A stretch of 64,000 nt of DNA from Rhodobacter sp. (lineage in GTDB: Bacteria > Pseudomonadota > Alphaproteobacteria > Rhodobacterales > Rhodobacteraceae), in NCBI GenBank assembly GCA_030065095.1, contig JASJDP010000014.1, positions 62,001-126,000 on the forward strand. Reading direction: 5' to 3'. The first letter of the stretch is position 1. Every line of letters starts with the position of its first letter. A model generated the notes under the pieces. That model was not told the origin of the DNA. It did no database searches and saw only the letters and a program-made list of their open reading frames with translations. Below are positions 27,227 through 35,740 of the stretch, piece by piece. The position numbers and the translations under genes were made by a program.

Positions 27227-28693
27227 TCACTCGATATATCCGGCGTCTTCCAGCAGTTCCTGCTGGAATTCCGCGACGGCATCCAGCGCCTCTTTGGCGC
27301 CGATCTGGCCGGTGATCGCCTTGTCGAATTCCTCTTGCTGCTGGGTCAGCAGTTCAAAGAAATCCGGAACGTGCCAGACGTCCTTTTGCCAGTCGATCAT
27401 TTCGACATGGGCGCGGTTCCACGGACGCAGGTCGTTATAGGTCGGGTCGGCCATCACGCTCATCAGGCCGGACTGGCCGCCGTTGGCGGTTGCCGCAAGC
27501 TGCGTATCGCGGCTCAGCCACCATTTCACGACGTTCAGCGCCTCGTCGACGACCTCGTCCGAGTTCCAGGTGGTCAGAACGAAGGGCTGGCCGCCGATAT
27601 TGCCGGTGCGGTCGATCGAGCCGTCCGCCTGGCGTGTGCCGGGTGCGGGGCCGAAGGCCGACTTGTCATGCACGGTCGAGGCGCTGGGGTCCAGAACCGG
27701 CTCGCCCAGGCCGACCCAGTCGATGATCGCGCCGACCTTGCCCTGCATGTAGAGGTCCTGGATCACGAAGATGTCCATCTGACCGGTCTGGGCGACGGGC
27801 GGCATGTACTGCAGGTAGCTGAGGTATTCCTCGAACGCCGCGACGGCGATGTCCGAGTTCACCACGCCTTCGGCCTGGGCGTCGGGCGCCTTGGATTCAT
27901 CCCAGATGTCGCCGCCCTTCTGCCAGATGAAGGCGTTGATCGCCATGGTCGAGAAGTCGTATCCCTTTCCGGCCTGATAGGCGATGCCGTAGAAGTCGTC
28001 CTCCAGCGTCTCTCCCGCCAGCATGTCGCCCGCCTTGCGCTGGAAGAACTCGCCGATCTGGCCCCACTTGGTCCAGTCGGTGTCCTGCCAGTCCTCGTAG
28101 CTGCAGGGCAGGTTGGTGCCGTACTTGTCCATGAACGCCGCCATCTCGCCCTCGTGGCAGAAGACGTCCTCGCGGTAGAAGGTGACATAGGTGTCCGGGA
28201 ACTGCGGGAAGCCGTAATAGTTGACGCCCGGCCCCGGCACCTCGCCCATCTCTTCGAGCTGCGCGCGGGTCTTGTGCGGATAGGTGGAATAGGCCGACAC
28301 CAGCGCAGGGTGCAGATCCTGCAGGATCGCCGTCAGTTCCGGGTCCGCTTTGATCTTGTCGGTCAGGTTCATATAGTACCCGCCCTCGACGAAGGCGCCC
28401 AGCCACTGGCTGTCGGTGACGATCATCTGATACTTCTGCTCTCCGCTGGTCAGCGAGGCCGCGACCCGCTCGTAGAAGCTGGGCCAGGGGATAAAGTCCA
28501 TATCCAGCACGGTGTTGTGGCCCGCGGGCGACTGATAGGTCGCGTCGAAATGTTCCTTCATGAACCGGGTCGGCGGCCAGTCGGGGGCAGCCATGGTGAT
28601 GGTGATGTCGGCCGACAGCGCCGGTGTGGCGCCAAAGCCTGCGGCAAGCACCGTGGCGCCCATCAAGCCGCTGATAAGCTTACGCGTTTGCAT
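27227..28693 (-). CDS. Periplasmic sugar/polyol-binding protein (family 1)
   Basis: A 488-aa extracellular solute-binding protein with a Sec signal (LISGLMGATVLAAGFGATP, cleavage near PALSA). It shows DITITMAAPDWPPTRFMKEH, WPSFYERVAASLTSGEQKYQ and many Trp/Tyr residues fit for stacking on a sugar ring. It is longer than typical maltose-type proteins and closer in size to the larger polyol-type group. ATG 28693 is set by GGAGGAAG just upstream; the start at 28720 would add a lysine/arginine-rich extension covering that site. Confidence 0.9.
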   Translation of the reverse strand: MQTRKLISGLMGATVLAAGFGATPALSADITITMAAPDWPPTRFMKEHFDATYQSPAGHNTVLDMDFIPWPSFYERVAASLTSGEQKYQMIVTDSQWLGAFVEGGYYMNLTDKIKADPELTAILQDLHPALVSAYSTYPHKTRAQLEEMGEVPGPGVNYYGFPQFPDTYVTFYREDVFCHEGEMAAFMDKYGTNLPCSYEDWQDTDWTKWGQIGEFFQRKAGDMLAGETLEDDFYGIAYQAGKGYDFSTMAINAFIWQKGGDIWDESKAPDAQAEGVVNSDIAVAAFEEYLSYLQYMPPVAQTGQMDIFVIQDLYMQGKVGAIIDWVGLGEPVLDPSASTVHDKSAFGPAPGTRQADGSIDRTGNIGGQPFVLTTWNSDEVVDEALNVVKWWLSRDTQLAATANGGQSGLMSVMADPTYNDLRPWNRAHVEMIDWQKDVWHVPDFFELLTQQQEEFDKAITGQIGAKEALDAVAEFQQELLEDAGYIE

Positions 28694-28738
28694 TTTCTTC
28701 CTCCGCTTGTTGTCAGTCATTTTTCTCTTTGGTTGGTA

Positions 28739-29848
28739 TCACTGCTCACCTTGAACGACGGCCGCTTCGCCGTTGCCCAGACGGGCACCGGTGTCGCGGT
28801 CGAACACGTGCAAATCCTCGGGATCAAAGCCGATCTCGATCTGGTCACCGACCGAATACCGTGCCGCCACCTCTTCGCGCAGCACCATCTTCATGGCGGC
28901 GTCCTTGGCCTCGACGTCGATGACGGTGACGTCACCGAGGGGCTCGGTCAGGTTGATCGTGGCCTTGAAGCGGGTGGCGCGGCTGGACCCGCCGCCGGCC
29001 AGAGCGAGGTCGTGCGGGCGTAGGCCCAGCGTGACCGGCCGGCCCGAGGCAATGCCACTGGCCGCGACGGGCAGGCCCAGAAACGGCAGCTCGATCTGGT
29101 TGTCGGCGGTCGCGCTGGTCTGCAGGAAATTGATCGGCGGCGAGCCGACCATTTGCGCCACGTACAAGTCGTTCGGCTTCTGGTAAAGGTCGCGCGGGGC
29201 GCCGACGGCCACGACACGGCCGTCGCGGATCACGCCCACGCGCTGGCCCATGGTCAGCGCCTCCAGCTGATCCGGCGTGGCATACAGCATGGTCATGCCA
29301 AGCTCTCGGTGCAGGCGCTTGAATTCGGCGCGCATGTCGTGGCGCAGCTTGGCATCCAGGTTCGTCAGCGGTTCGTCGAGCAACAAGAGCTTCGGACGCT
29401 GCACGATGGCACGGCCGATCGCGACGCGCTGCTGCTCGCCGCCCGACAGCGTCGTGGGCTTGCGGTCGAGCGTGTGGGTGACGCGGAGCAGTTCCGCCAC
29501 CTCGTTCACGCGCTGCCGGGTCTCGTCGGACGAGACGCCCGCGCGCAGCAGGGGATGTTCGAAATTCGCGCGCACCGTCATATGCGGATAAAGCGCGAAG
29601 GTCTGGAAGATCATCGACATGCCGCGGCCCTGGACCGGCGCGTCGGTCACGTCCCGGCCGGCGAAATGCACGCTGCCGCCGGCTAGATCCTCGAGCCCGG
29701 ATATCGCGCGCAGCGTCGTGGTCTTTCCCGAGGAAGAGGGACCAAGCAGGCAGAAGAACTCACCATCGGCCACGTCGAAGGTCATGTCCTCGAGGGCCAC
29801 GACCGGGCCGAATTCCCGGCGCAGGTTCTGGACGCGCAGGTCAGACAC
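28739..29848 (-). CDS. Sugar/polyol ABC importer ATPase 1 (H-loop His replaced by Pro)
   Basis: A 369-aa MalK/UgpC-class ATPase. Walker A GPSSSGKT (36-43), Q-loop IFQTFALYP, signature LSGGE (134-138) and Walker B LLLLDEP are present, but the H-loop reads YATPDQ with Pro192 where His is expected (codon CCG). With ATPase 2 lacking a proper signature, both defects fall in the same composite nucleotide site. A C-terminal regulatory domain follows (LGLRPHDLAL). It overlaps the dehydrogenase gene by 8 bp. Confidence 0.9.
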   Translation of the reverse strand: MSDLRVQNLRREFGPVVALEDMTFDVADGEFFCLLGPSSSGKTTTLRAISGLEDLAGGSVHFAGRDVTDAPVQGRGMSMIFQTFALYPHMTVRANFEHPLLRAGVSSDETRQRVNEVAELLRVTHTLDRKPTTLSGGEQQRVAIGRAIVQRPKLLLLDEPLTNLDAKLRHDMRAEFKRLHRELGMTMLYATPDQLEALTMGQRVGVIRDGRVVAVGAPRDLYQKPNDLYVAQMVGSPPINFLQTSATADNQIELPFLGLPVAASGIASGRPVTLGLRPHDLALAGGGSSRATRFKATINLTEPLGDVTVIDVEAKDAAMKMVLREEVAARYSVGDQIEIGFDPEDLHVFDRDTGARLGNGEAAVVQGEQ

Positions 29849-30980
29849 GCACCCAGGCCCCGTTGCGGCGCGAGGATTTCACGCAGGCATCGACGAAGAC
29901 CATGCCCTTCAGACCGTCCTGGACAGTGGGAAAGACCACATCGCCGCTGAGCTTGCGGCCGTCCCGCTTGGCGCGGATCGCCTCGGCCGCTTCGGCGTAA
30001 ATGTTTGCGAAACCTTCCAGATATCCCTCGGGATGGCCCGGAGGGATGCGGGTGACACGGGCGGCCGCTGCCCCGGCCCCGGCGCCGTTCCGGGTGATCA
30101 GGCGTTTCGGTTGCCCAAGCGGCGTGTACCACAGGTAGTTCGGATCCTCCTGCTTCCACTCCAGCCCGCCCTTCGAGCCATAGACCCGGATCGCCAGCGC
30201 GTTTTCGTTGCCCGGCGCGACCTGGGAACACCAGAGCATGCCCTTGGCCCCGCCCTCGAACCGCAGCATCACATGGCCATTGTCGTCCACCGGCCGCCCC
30301 TCGACAAAGCTGTCGAGATCGGCGGCGAGGCTTTCCAGCGTCAGCCCGGTGATGAAGCAGGCCAGGTTATAGGCATGGGTGCCGATATCGCCGGTCGCGC
30401 CGCCTGCCCCGGTACGTTCGGGGTCGGTACGCCATTCGGCCTGTTTCTGGCCGGTCTTTTCCAGCGGTTCCGACAGCCAGTCCTGGGCGTATTCGACCTG
30501 CACCACCCGGATTTCGCCGATCTCGCCACCGGCCACCATCTCGCGCGCGTGGCGGACCATCGGATAGCCGGTGTAGTTGTGGGTCAGGACAAAGATCGCG
30601 TCAGAGCGTTCCGCGGCGCTGACCAGCGTCTTGGCGTCGAACAGGCGCGAGGTCAGCGGCTTGTCGCAGATCACGTGGATCCCGCGGCGCAGGAACTCCT
30701 TGGCCACCGGCGCGTGCATGTGATTGGGCGTGACGATGGCGACCGCCTCGATCCCCTCCTTCAGCCGGTTCTCGCGGATCGCCATCTGGCGGAAATCGCC
30801 ATAGGCCCTGGGAATGCCAAGGTCCGCCGCCGAGGCCAGCGATTTCTCTTCGGTGGACGACAGCGCGCCCGCCACCAGATCGAAATGCCCGTCCAGCCGC
30901 GCCGCGATCCGATGCACCGCGCCGATGAACGCGTCGCGCCCGCCGCCGACCATACCAAGCCTGATCTTGTCGCCCGCCAT
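29841..30980 (-). CDS. Gfo/Idh/MocA-family dehydrogenase
   Basis: A 379-aa NAD(P)-dependent sugar/cyclitol dehydrogenase. Rossmann motif [18 protein letters not shown], the catalytic Lys in VICDKPLTS, and [13 protein letters not shown] with the Asp/His pair. The GGGRDAFIG variant of the glycine loop defines a subgroup found next to AP-endonuclease-like isomerases. ATG 30980 overlaps the isomerase stop by one base; a GTG at 30983 is one codon earlier. Acts with that isomerase early in catabolism of the imported sugar. Confidence 0.9.
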   Translation of the reverse strand: MAGDKIRLGMVGGGRDAFIGAVHRIAARLDGHFDLVAGALSSTEEKSLASAADLGIPRAYGDFRQMAIRENRLKEGIEAVAIVTPNHMHAPVAKEFLRRGIHVICDKPLTSRLFDAKTLVSAAERSDAIFVLTHNYTGYPMVRHAREMVAGGEIGEIRVVQVEYAQDWLSEPLEKTGQKQAEWRTDPERTGAGGATGDIGTHAYNLACFITGLTLESLAADLDSFVEGRPVDDNGHVMLRFEGGAKGMLWCSQVAPGNENALAIRVYGSKGGLEWKQEDPNYLWYTPLGQPKRLITRNGAGAGAAAARVTRIPPGHPEGYLEGFANIYAEAAEAIRAKRDGRKLSGDVVFPTVQDGLKGMVFVDACVKSSRRNGAWVRV

Positions 30981-32035
30981 CACGAAATCCCCAGCATGCG
31001 CTTGTTCGCGGCCTCGTCGGTGCCGCCGGCGGCGAAGTCGTCAAAGGCCACCTCGGTCACCCGGATGATGTGGTCGCGCACGAACTCGGCGCCCTCCCGC
31101 GCCCCGTCCTCGGGGTGCTTCAGGCAGCATTCCCATTCCACGACCGCCCAGCCGTCGAAATCGTTCGCCGCCATCTTGGAAAAGATCGCCCCGAAATCGA
31201 CCTGCCCGTCGCCCAGGCTGCGGAACCGCCCGGCGCGATCCACCCAGCTTTGGAATCCCGAATAGACGCCCTGCCGCCCGGTCGGGTTGAATTCGGCATC
31301 CTTGACGTGGAACATCCGGATCCGGTCCTTGTAGATGTCGATATTGTCAATGTAGTCAAGGCATTGCAGCACATAATGGCTGGGGTCGTACAGCATGCAG
31401 GCGCGGGCGTGATTGCCGGTGCGCTCCAGGAACATCTCGTAGGTGATGCCGTCGTGCAGGTCTTCGCCCGGGTGGATTTCATAGCAGACGTCGACGCCGC
31501 AGTCTTCGGCATGGTCGAGGATCGGCCTCCACCGCGCCGCCAGCTCGTCAAACGCCGTTTCCACCAGCCCTGCGGGCCGCTGCGGCCAGGGATAGACGAA
31601 GGGCCAGACCAGCGCGCCGGAAAAGGTGGCATGCGCGCCGATGCCCATGTTCTTCGACGCAGACAACGCCTTTTTGACCTGGTCCACGGCCCATGCCTGC
31701 CGCGCCGCCGGATTGCCGCGCACCTCGGGCGCCGCAAACCCGTCGAAGGCCTCGTCATAGGCGGGATGCACGGCGACCAGCTGGCCCTGCAGATGCGTCG
31801 ACAGCTCGGTCACCTCGACGCCGTTCTCGGTGGCCTTGCCCTTGAACTCGTCGCAATAATCCTTCGATTCGGCGGCCTTGGCGAGGTCGATCAGCCGCCC
31901 GTCCCAGCTGGGCACCTGGACGCCGACATAGCCGCAATCGGCCGCCCATTTGGTGATCGCGTCCCAGGAATTGAACGGCGCCTCGTCGCCCGCGAATTGC
32001 GCCAGAAACAGCGCCGGTCCCTTGATCGTCTTCAT
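30980..32035 (-). CDS. Sugar phosphate isomerase/epimerase (IolE-like TIM barrel)
   Basis: A 351-aa xylose-isomerase-like TIM barrel. Metal/active-site segments are CYEIHPGEDLHDG (Glu/His), MLYDPSHYVLQ (Asp/His), FHVKDAEFNPTGRQG (His/Asp) and WAVVEWECC (Glu). It resembles inosose dehydratase and isomerase relatives that partner Gfo/Idh/MocA enzymes. First structural gene after the regulator, 31 bp downstream of lacI. The substrate is not known. Confidence 0.88.
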   Translation of the reverse strand: MKTIKGPALFLAQFAGDEAPFNSWDAITKWAADCGYVGVQVPSWDGRLIDLAKAAESKDYCDEFKGKATENGVEVTELSTHLQGQLVAVHPAYDEAFDGFAAPEVRGNPAARQAWAVDQVKKALSASKNMGIGAHATFSGALVWPFVYPWPQRPAGLVETAFDELAARWRPILDHAEDCGVDVCYEIHPGEDLHDGITYEMFLERTGNHARACMLYDPSHYVLQCLDYIDNIDIYKDRIRMFHVKDAEFNPTGRQGVYSGFQSWVDRAGRFRSLGDGQVDFGAIFSKMAANDFDGWAVVEWECCLKHPEDGAREGAEFVRDHIIRVTEVAFDDFAAGGTDEAANKRMLGIS

Positions 32036-32066
32036 TCCTCGCCTCCCTTCTTGCGAGCCTATCCCG

Positions 32067-33089
32067 TCAGGGCAGATTGTCCCGCATGAAAATCTCGATC
32101 CTGATGCGTTCCTGTTTCTCGTTGATCGGCGCGCCGTCGACGAAGGCCTTCAACACCCGCACTGCGCTACGCACCTCATGGCTGGGGTCCTGCACCAGCA
32201 CCGCGTCGATAGCGCCCGAAATCAGCGCGGCCCGTGTATGTTCGGACAGCTCGGTCGTGACCACCCGCAGATCCTGTTTCGCCGCGCGGATCGCATCGAT
32301 GACGCCGCGGGTTCCGCCGCCGAGGCTGTAGAGCCCAACGATCTCCCGGTTCCCGGCCAGGAGCCTCGACAGCTTCTCTTCGACGACGCCCGCCAGTTCC
32401 TCGCCCTCGATCCAGGGCAGCACGGTCAGATGCGGGCATTCGGCGCGCATCACCTGTTCGAACCCAAGGCGGCGTTCGACGTGATCGCGCAGGATACCCG
32501 ACCCCGCGACCACGGCCACGTCGCCGGATGGCGCATGAATGAACCGCTTCAGGAGGCTCGCCGCGACCCGCCCCGCGGCGACGTTGTCGATGCCGACAAA
32601 CCGTTCGCGGGCGGAATTGGGAATGTCCGAGATGAAGGTGACCACGTGAACGCCCCGCCCCCGCAGACGGGCAATGGCATCACGCACGACCTGGCTTTCG
32701 ACCGCCACCAGCGCGACACCGTCGCCGACCTTTTCGCCCAGCCCGACGATGGCGTCGACGATGGCCTGCGGATCCAGCGGCGGCACGGCGACCATGCCGA
32801 TCTCGATCCGGTCATTGGCGACGTTTTTGCGCGCCGCTTCGATCTCGCTGCGGATATCGCTGAAAAACGCGGTCTCGCCGGCCGACACGATGAAGGTGAA
32901 CCGGTAGGACCGCCCCCGCGCCAGATTGGCGGCAGCCTGGTCGCGCACGAAGTTGAGCCGGTCCATCGCCTCGATCACCCGTTCGACGGTGCTTTCCCGC
33001 ACGCCCTTGCGGTTGTTGAGCACCCGGTCGACAGTGGCGAGACTGACCCCGGCGGCCTCGGCGACATCCTGTGCGGTCACGCGCGCCAT
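32067..33089 (-). CDS. LacI-family transcription regulator
   Basis: A 340-aa repressor-type regulator. The N-terminal LacI helix-turn-helix is TAQDVAEAAGVSLATVDRVL with the hinge NLARGRSY; a periplasmic-binding-like ligand domain follows, ending in the RIRIEIFMRDNLP element. Met at 33089 (MARVTAQDV) is the natural start. It heads the minus-strand operon and faces the RbsD-DhaK-DhaL genes, so it probably controls both arms and its own synthesis. A 12-bp near-palindrome lies in the divergent gap. The inducer is presumably the imported sugar or a phosphorylated product. Confidence 0.92.
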   Translation of the reverse strand: MARVTAQDVAEAAGVSLATVDRVLNNRKGVRESTVERVIEAMDRLNFVRDQAAANLARGRSYRFTFIVSAGETAFFSDIRSEIEAARKNVANDRIEIGMVAVPPLDPQAIVDAIVGLGEKVGDGVALVAVESQVVRDAIARLRGRGVHVVTFISDIPNSARERFVGIDNVAAGRVAASLLKRFIHAPSGDVAVVAGSGILRDHVERRLGFEQVMRAECPHLTVLPWIEGEELAGVVEEKLSRLLAGNREIVGLYSLGGGTRGVIDAIRAAKQDLRVVTTELSEHTRAALISGAIDAVLVQDPSHEVRSAVRVLKAFVDGAPINEKQERIRIEIFMRDNLP

Positions 33090-33125
33090 GCATCCTCCCA
33101 TGGGGCGTGACTTTGCGGTATGTTC

Positions 33126-33137
33126 TGATGTACGTCA
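33126..33137. promoter_or_regulatory. Candidate LacI-type operator TGATGTACGTCA
   Basis: A 12-bp sequence with 5 of 6 symmetric positions, in the 94-bp gap between the lacI start and the RbsD-like gene. The eight bases GTACGTCA recur in the divergent gap at 17790-17797, between the two TIM-barrel genes. Such a match can arise by chance; role inferred from position. Confidence 0.3.
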
Positions 33138-33183
33138 ATCAAAACACGTCGCGGAACACGTCATTCGTTAGGGAGGGACAACC

Positions 33184-33618
33184 ATGCTGATAGGGATTCA
33201 CCACGCCCTGACGCCGGATCTGCTCAGGCATCTCGGGGCGATGGGCCACGGCGACGAACTGGTGATCGCGGATGCGAATTTCCCCGCCGAGGCCTGCGCG
33301 CAGCGAATCGAGCGGCTGGCCGGGATCAGCGCAACCGGGGCGCTGGAGGCGATTTTGTCGCTGATGCCGCTGGACACCTATGTCGCGGCGCCGGCGCGGA
33401 CGATGCAGGTCGTGGGCGACCCCGGCGCCGTGCCCGAGATCGTGGCGGAATTCCAGCGGATCATCGACCGGACGGCGGATGCGCCCGCGCAGGTGCAGGG
33501 GGTCGAGCGGCATGCCTTTTACGTCGAGGCGCGCAAGGCCTATCTGATCGTGCAGACCGCCGAGACGCGGCTTTACGGCAATATCATCCTGTCGAAGGGC
33601 GTGGTCCCGCCCGAGTAA
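33184..33618 (+). CDS. RbsD/FucU-family sugar mutarotase
   Basis: A 144-aa member of the RbsD/FucU family, which interconverts anomers of sugars such as fucose or ribose. Family landmarks are GIHHALTPDLLRHLGAMGHG (catalytic His in the MGHGDE loop), DELVIADANFPAE and the C-terminal ETRLYGNIILSKGV. GGGAGGG precedes ATG 33184. First gene of the plus-strand arm facing lacI. Its presence says the pathway handles a reducing sugar with a pyranose/furanose ring. Confidence 0.9.
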   Translation: MLIGIHHALTPDLLRHLGAMGHGDELVIADANFPAEACAQRIERLAGISATGALEAILSLMPLDTYVAAPARTMQVVGDPGAVPEIVAEFQRIIDRTADAPAQVQGVERHAFYVEARKAYLIVQTAETRLYGNIILSKGVVPPE

Positions 33619-33623
33619 GACGA

Positions 33624-33646
33624 ACGAATTTTCGACGAAAATTCGT
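33624..33646. repeat. AT-centred palindrome after the mutarotase gene
   Basis: ACGAATTTTC and GAAAATTCGT pair perfectly over 10 bp around the loop GAC, 6 nt after the TAA of the RbsD-like gene. It shares the TTTTC/GAAAA core of the other copies. Could act as a terminator or processing hairpin between the mutarotase and dhaK genes. Confidence 0.65.
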
Positions 33647-33702
33647 GGCTTGCACGAACGACATGGCAGCGGTCTAGTGGCGGTGGGCACGGGAGGGCCG
33701 AA

Positions 33703-34710
33703 ATGCAGACCAAGAAAATTCTGAATGCGGGCGAGGACGCCGTCGACGAGATGCTCGACGGCATCCTGCTGGCCCATGGCGATGTGCTTCGCGCTTCGGA
33801 CGGCTCGCACCGCGCGATCATCTCCCGCGACGGCCCGCGCGACGGCAAGGTCGGGCTGGTGATCGGTGGCGGTTCCGGCCACGAGCCCACCTTCGTCGGC
33901 TTCGTCGGCAAGGGCCTCGCCGACGCGGCCGCCATCGGCAATGTGTTCGCCTCGCCGCCGCCCGATCCCGCGCTGGCCTGCGTACAGGAGGTGAACGGCG
34001 GCGCGGGCGTGCTGTTCATGTACGGCAACTATGCCGGCGACGTGATGAATTTCGACATGGCCGCCGAAATGGCGGCGATGGAGGACATCGAGGTGCGCAC
34101 GGTGCTGACCACCGACGACGTCGCCTCGGCCCCGCCCGACCGGAAGGACACGCGCCGGGGCGTGGCCGGCAACTTCTTCATCTTCAAGGCGGCGGGCGCC
34201 GCGGCGGATGAGATGATGACGCTCGACGAGGTCGAGCGCGTGGCCCGGCACGCCAATGCGCGAACCTACACGATGGGCGTGGCGCTGTCGCCCTGCTCGC
34301 TGCCGCAGACGCGGCGGTGGAATTTCGGCCTCGGCCCGGACGAGATGGAGATCGGCATGGGCATCCATGGCGAGCCGGGCATCGAGCGCGGGCCCCTGAA
34401 GCCCGCCGACGCCATCGTCGACGAGATGATGGACCGGATTTTCGACGAGATGCAGGCGGCGCGCGGCGACCGGGTCGCGGTGCTGGTCAACGGCCTGGGC
34501 GCCACACCGCTGATGGAGCTTTACATCATGAACCGGCGCGTCCAGGCGCGGCTGCAGGAGGCCGGGATCGAATCCCATGCCACCTGGGTCGGCAACTACT
34601 GCACCTCGCTGGAGATGGCCGGCGCATCGGTGACGGCCATGCATCTCGACGACGAGTTGACGCGGCTGATCGACCGCCCCTGCCATTGCGCGATGTTCCG
34701 GGTGGTGTGA
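33703..34710 (+). CDS. DhaK-type dihydroxyacetone/ketose kinase subunit
   Basis: Substrate-binding subunit of a DhaK/DhaL kinase, 335 aa. GGGSGHEP (55-62) and the covalent substrate His222 in GMGIHGEPGIERG are present; the hemiaminal bond to this His holds the ketone of dihydroxyacetone or a C4 ketose such as erythrulose. GGGAGG precedes ATG 33703. Paired with dhaL directly downstream. No DhaM or PTS gene is nearby, so phosphate probably comes from ATP bound on DhaL. In this sugar locus a four-carbon ketose is as likely as dihydroxyacetone. Confidence 0.9.
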   Translation: MQTKKILNAGEDAVDEMLDGILLAHGDVLRASDGSHRAIISRDGPRDGKVGLVIGGGSGHEPTFVGFVGKGLADAAAIGNVFASPPPDPALACVQEVNGGAGVLFMYGNYAGDVMNFDMAAEMAAMEDIEVRTVLTTDDVASAPPDRKDTRRGVAGNFFIFKAAGAAADEMMTLDEVERVARHANARTYTMGVALSPCSLPQTRRWNFGLGPDEMEIGMGIHGEPGIERGPLKPADAIVDEMMDRIFDEMQAARGDRVAVLVNGLGATPLMELYIMNRRVQARLQEAGIESHATWVGNYCTSLEMAGASVTAMHLDDELTRLIDRPCHCAMFRVV

Positions 34711-34711
34711 G

Positions 34712-35335
34712 ATGGCGGTCACTTCAGCCGACCTGATCCGCGCCTTCGGGGCCATCGCCGACCGGATGACAGCCGAGCGCGATGCGCTCTGCGCGCTCGA
34801 CGGCGAAATCGGCGATGGCGACCACGGGATCGGCATGGCCTTGGGGTTCGGCGCCGTGCGCGAGGCGCTGGATGGATTGGACGGCGGGGCCAGCCCGACG
34901 GATGTTCTGAACACCGCGGCGCGGTCGTTTCTCAGTTCGGTCGGCGCCTCCACCGGGCCGCTTTATGCCACCGCCCTGATGCGGGCGGCGGCGGCGGTCA
35001 AGGGCAAGGACGGGCTGGAGGATGCGGACGCCGCGGCGATCGTCGCGGCGATGGCCGAGGGCATCGCCCATCGCGGCAAGGCCGAGATCGGTCAGAAGAC
35101 GATGCTCGACGCCTGGGGACCCGCGGCCGAGGCGGCGAAATCCGCGACAGGCTCGTTTGCGCAGGTCCTCGCAGCCGCGGCAGAGGCCGCCCACCGGGGC
35201 GCCGAAGGCACCGCCGGCATGCAGGCCTCGATGGGCCGGGCGGCGCGGCTGGGGGAACGTTCGCTTGGTCACCGGGATCCCGGTGCTGTGTCGGCGGCCA
35301 TGATCGTCGGCGTGCTCGCCGAGACGCTCGGTTAG
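34712..35335 (+). CDS. DhaL-type nucleotide-binding kinase subunit
   Basis: ATP/ADP-binding partner of DhaK, 207 aa. The metal-binding aspartates are in LDGEIGDGDHG (D30, D35, D37), with SSVGASTGPLYATALMR (phosphate contacts) and RSLGHRDPGAVSAAMI near the end, all typical of DhaL. It starts 1 bp after the dhaK stop. Together the pair phosphorylates a ketose; whether it uses ATP or a PTS phosphodonor is inferred from the absence of dhaM. Confidence 0.92.
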   Translation: MAVTSADLIRAFGAIADRMTAERDALCALDGEIGDGDHGIGMALGFGAVREALDGLDGGASPTDVLNTAARSFLSSVGASTGPLYATALMRAAAAVKGKDGLEDADAAAIVAAMAEGIAHRGKAEIGQKTMLDAWGPAAEAAKSATGSFAQVLAAAAEAAHRGAEGTAGMQASMGRAARLGERSLGHRDPGAVSAAMIVGVLAETLG

Positions 35336-35344
35336 GGCACGAGG

Positions 35345-35660
35345 GATGGTGAGTGACGCGAACGGTCGGGTTTGGCCTGAAGTTGCCATTCGCGACCAGT
35401 CTTCTGGCGCGGAATCAAGGGGCGTAGCCCCGCCCCGCCGCGCCATCGCCGACCCGCCCCGGAGGGGAGGCGATTTGCTGGCGTCGCGTATCGGATTGAG
35501 GTCGTTCGGACGTTGCTGGGATAAAACGAGCCGTTCAGAGGTCCGGGTCGCCTCCCTGCGGGTCGGCGATAGCGCGGCTCCTCAAGGGAGATGCAACGTC
35601 CGCTCTAGGCCAAAACCGGGAGACCCCCGATCCGTCAAACCTCATCCTGTTCGAACCGGC
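35345..35660 (+). repeat. Foldback intergenic repeat, family 1, copy A (~310 bp)
   Basis: Fills the gap between dhaL and the MATE gene. Ends resemble inverted repeats (GATGGTGAGTGACG near 35345; TCCGTCAAACCTCATCC near 35646; inner AGGCCAAAACC). Inside, CGCCATCGCCGACCCG (about 35441) and CGGGTCGGCGATAGCG (about 35559) pair as long arms around a conserved centre with GAGGTCGTTCGGAC and GGGATAAAACGAGCCG. The same sequence occurs inverted at 54652-54962. Looks like a miniature mobile or structured element; no open frame of note. Confidence 0.75.
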
Positions 35661-35740
35661 ACAGCCCGGCAAATCACGGTGTGCTATCTCGTTTTCGCAA
35701 AAGAACAAAGCGTTGCAGGGCGTCCGGCCGCCCCCTGCAC

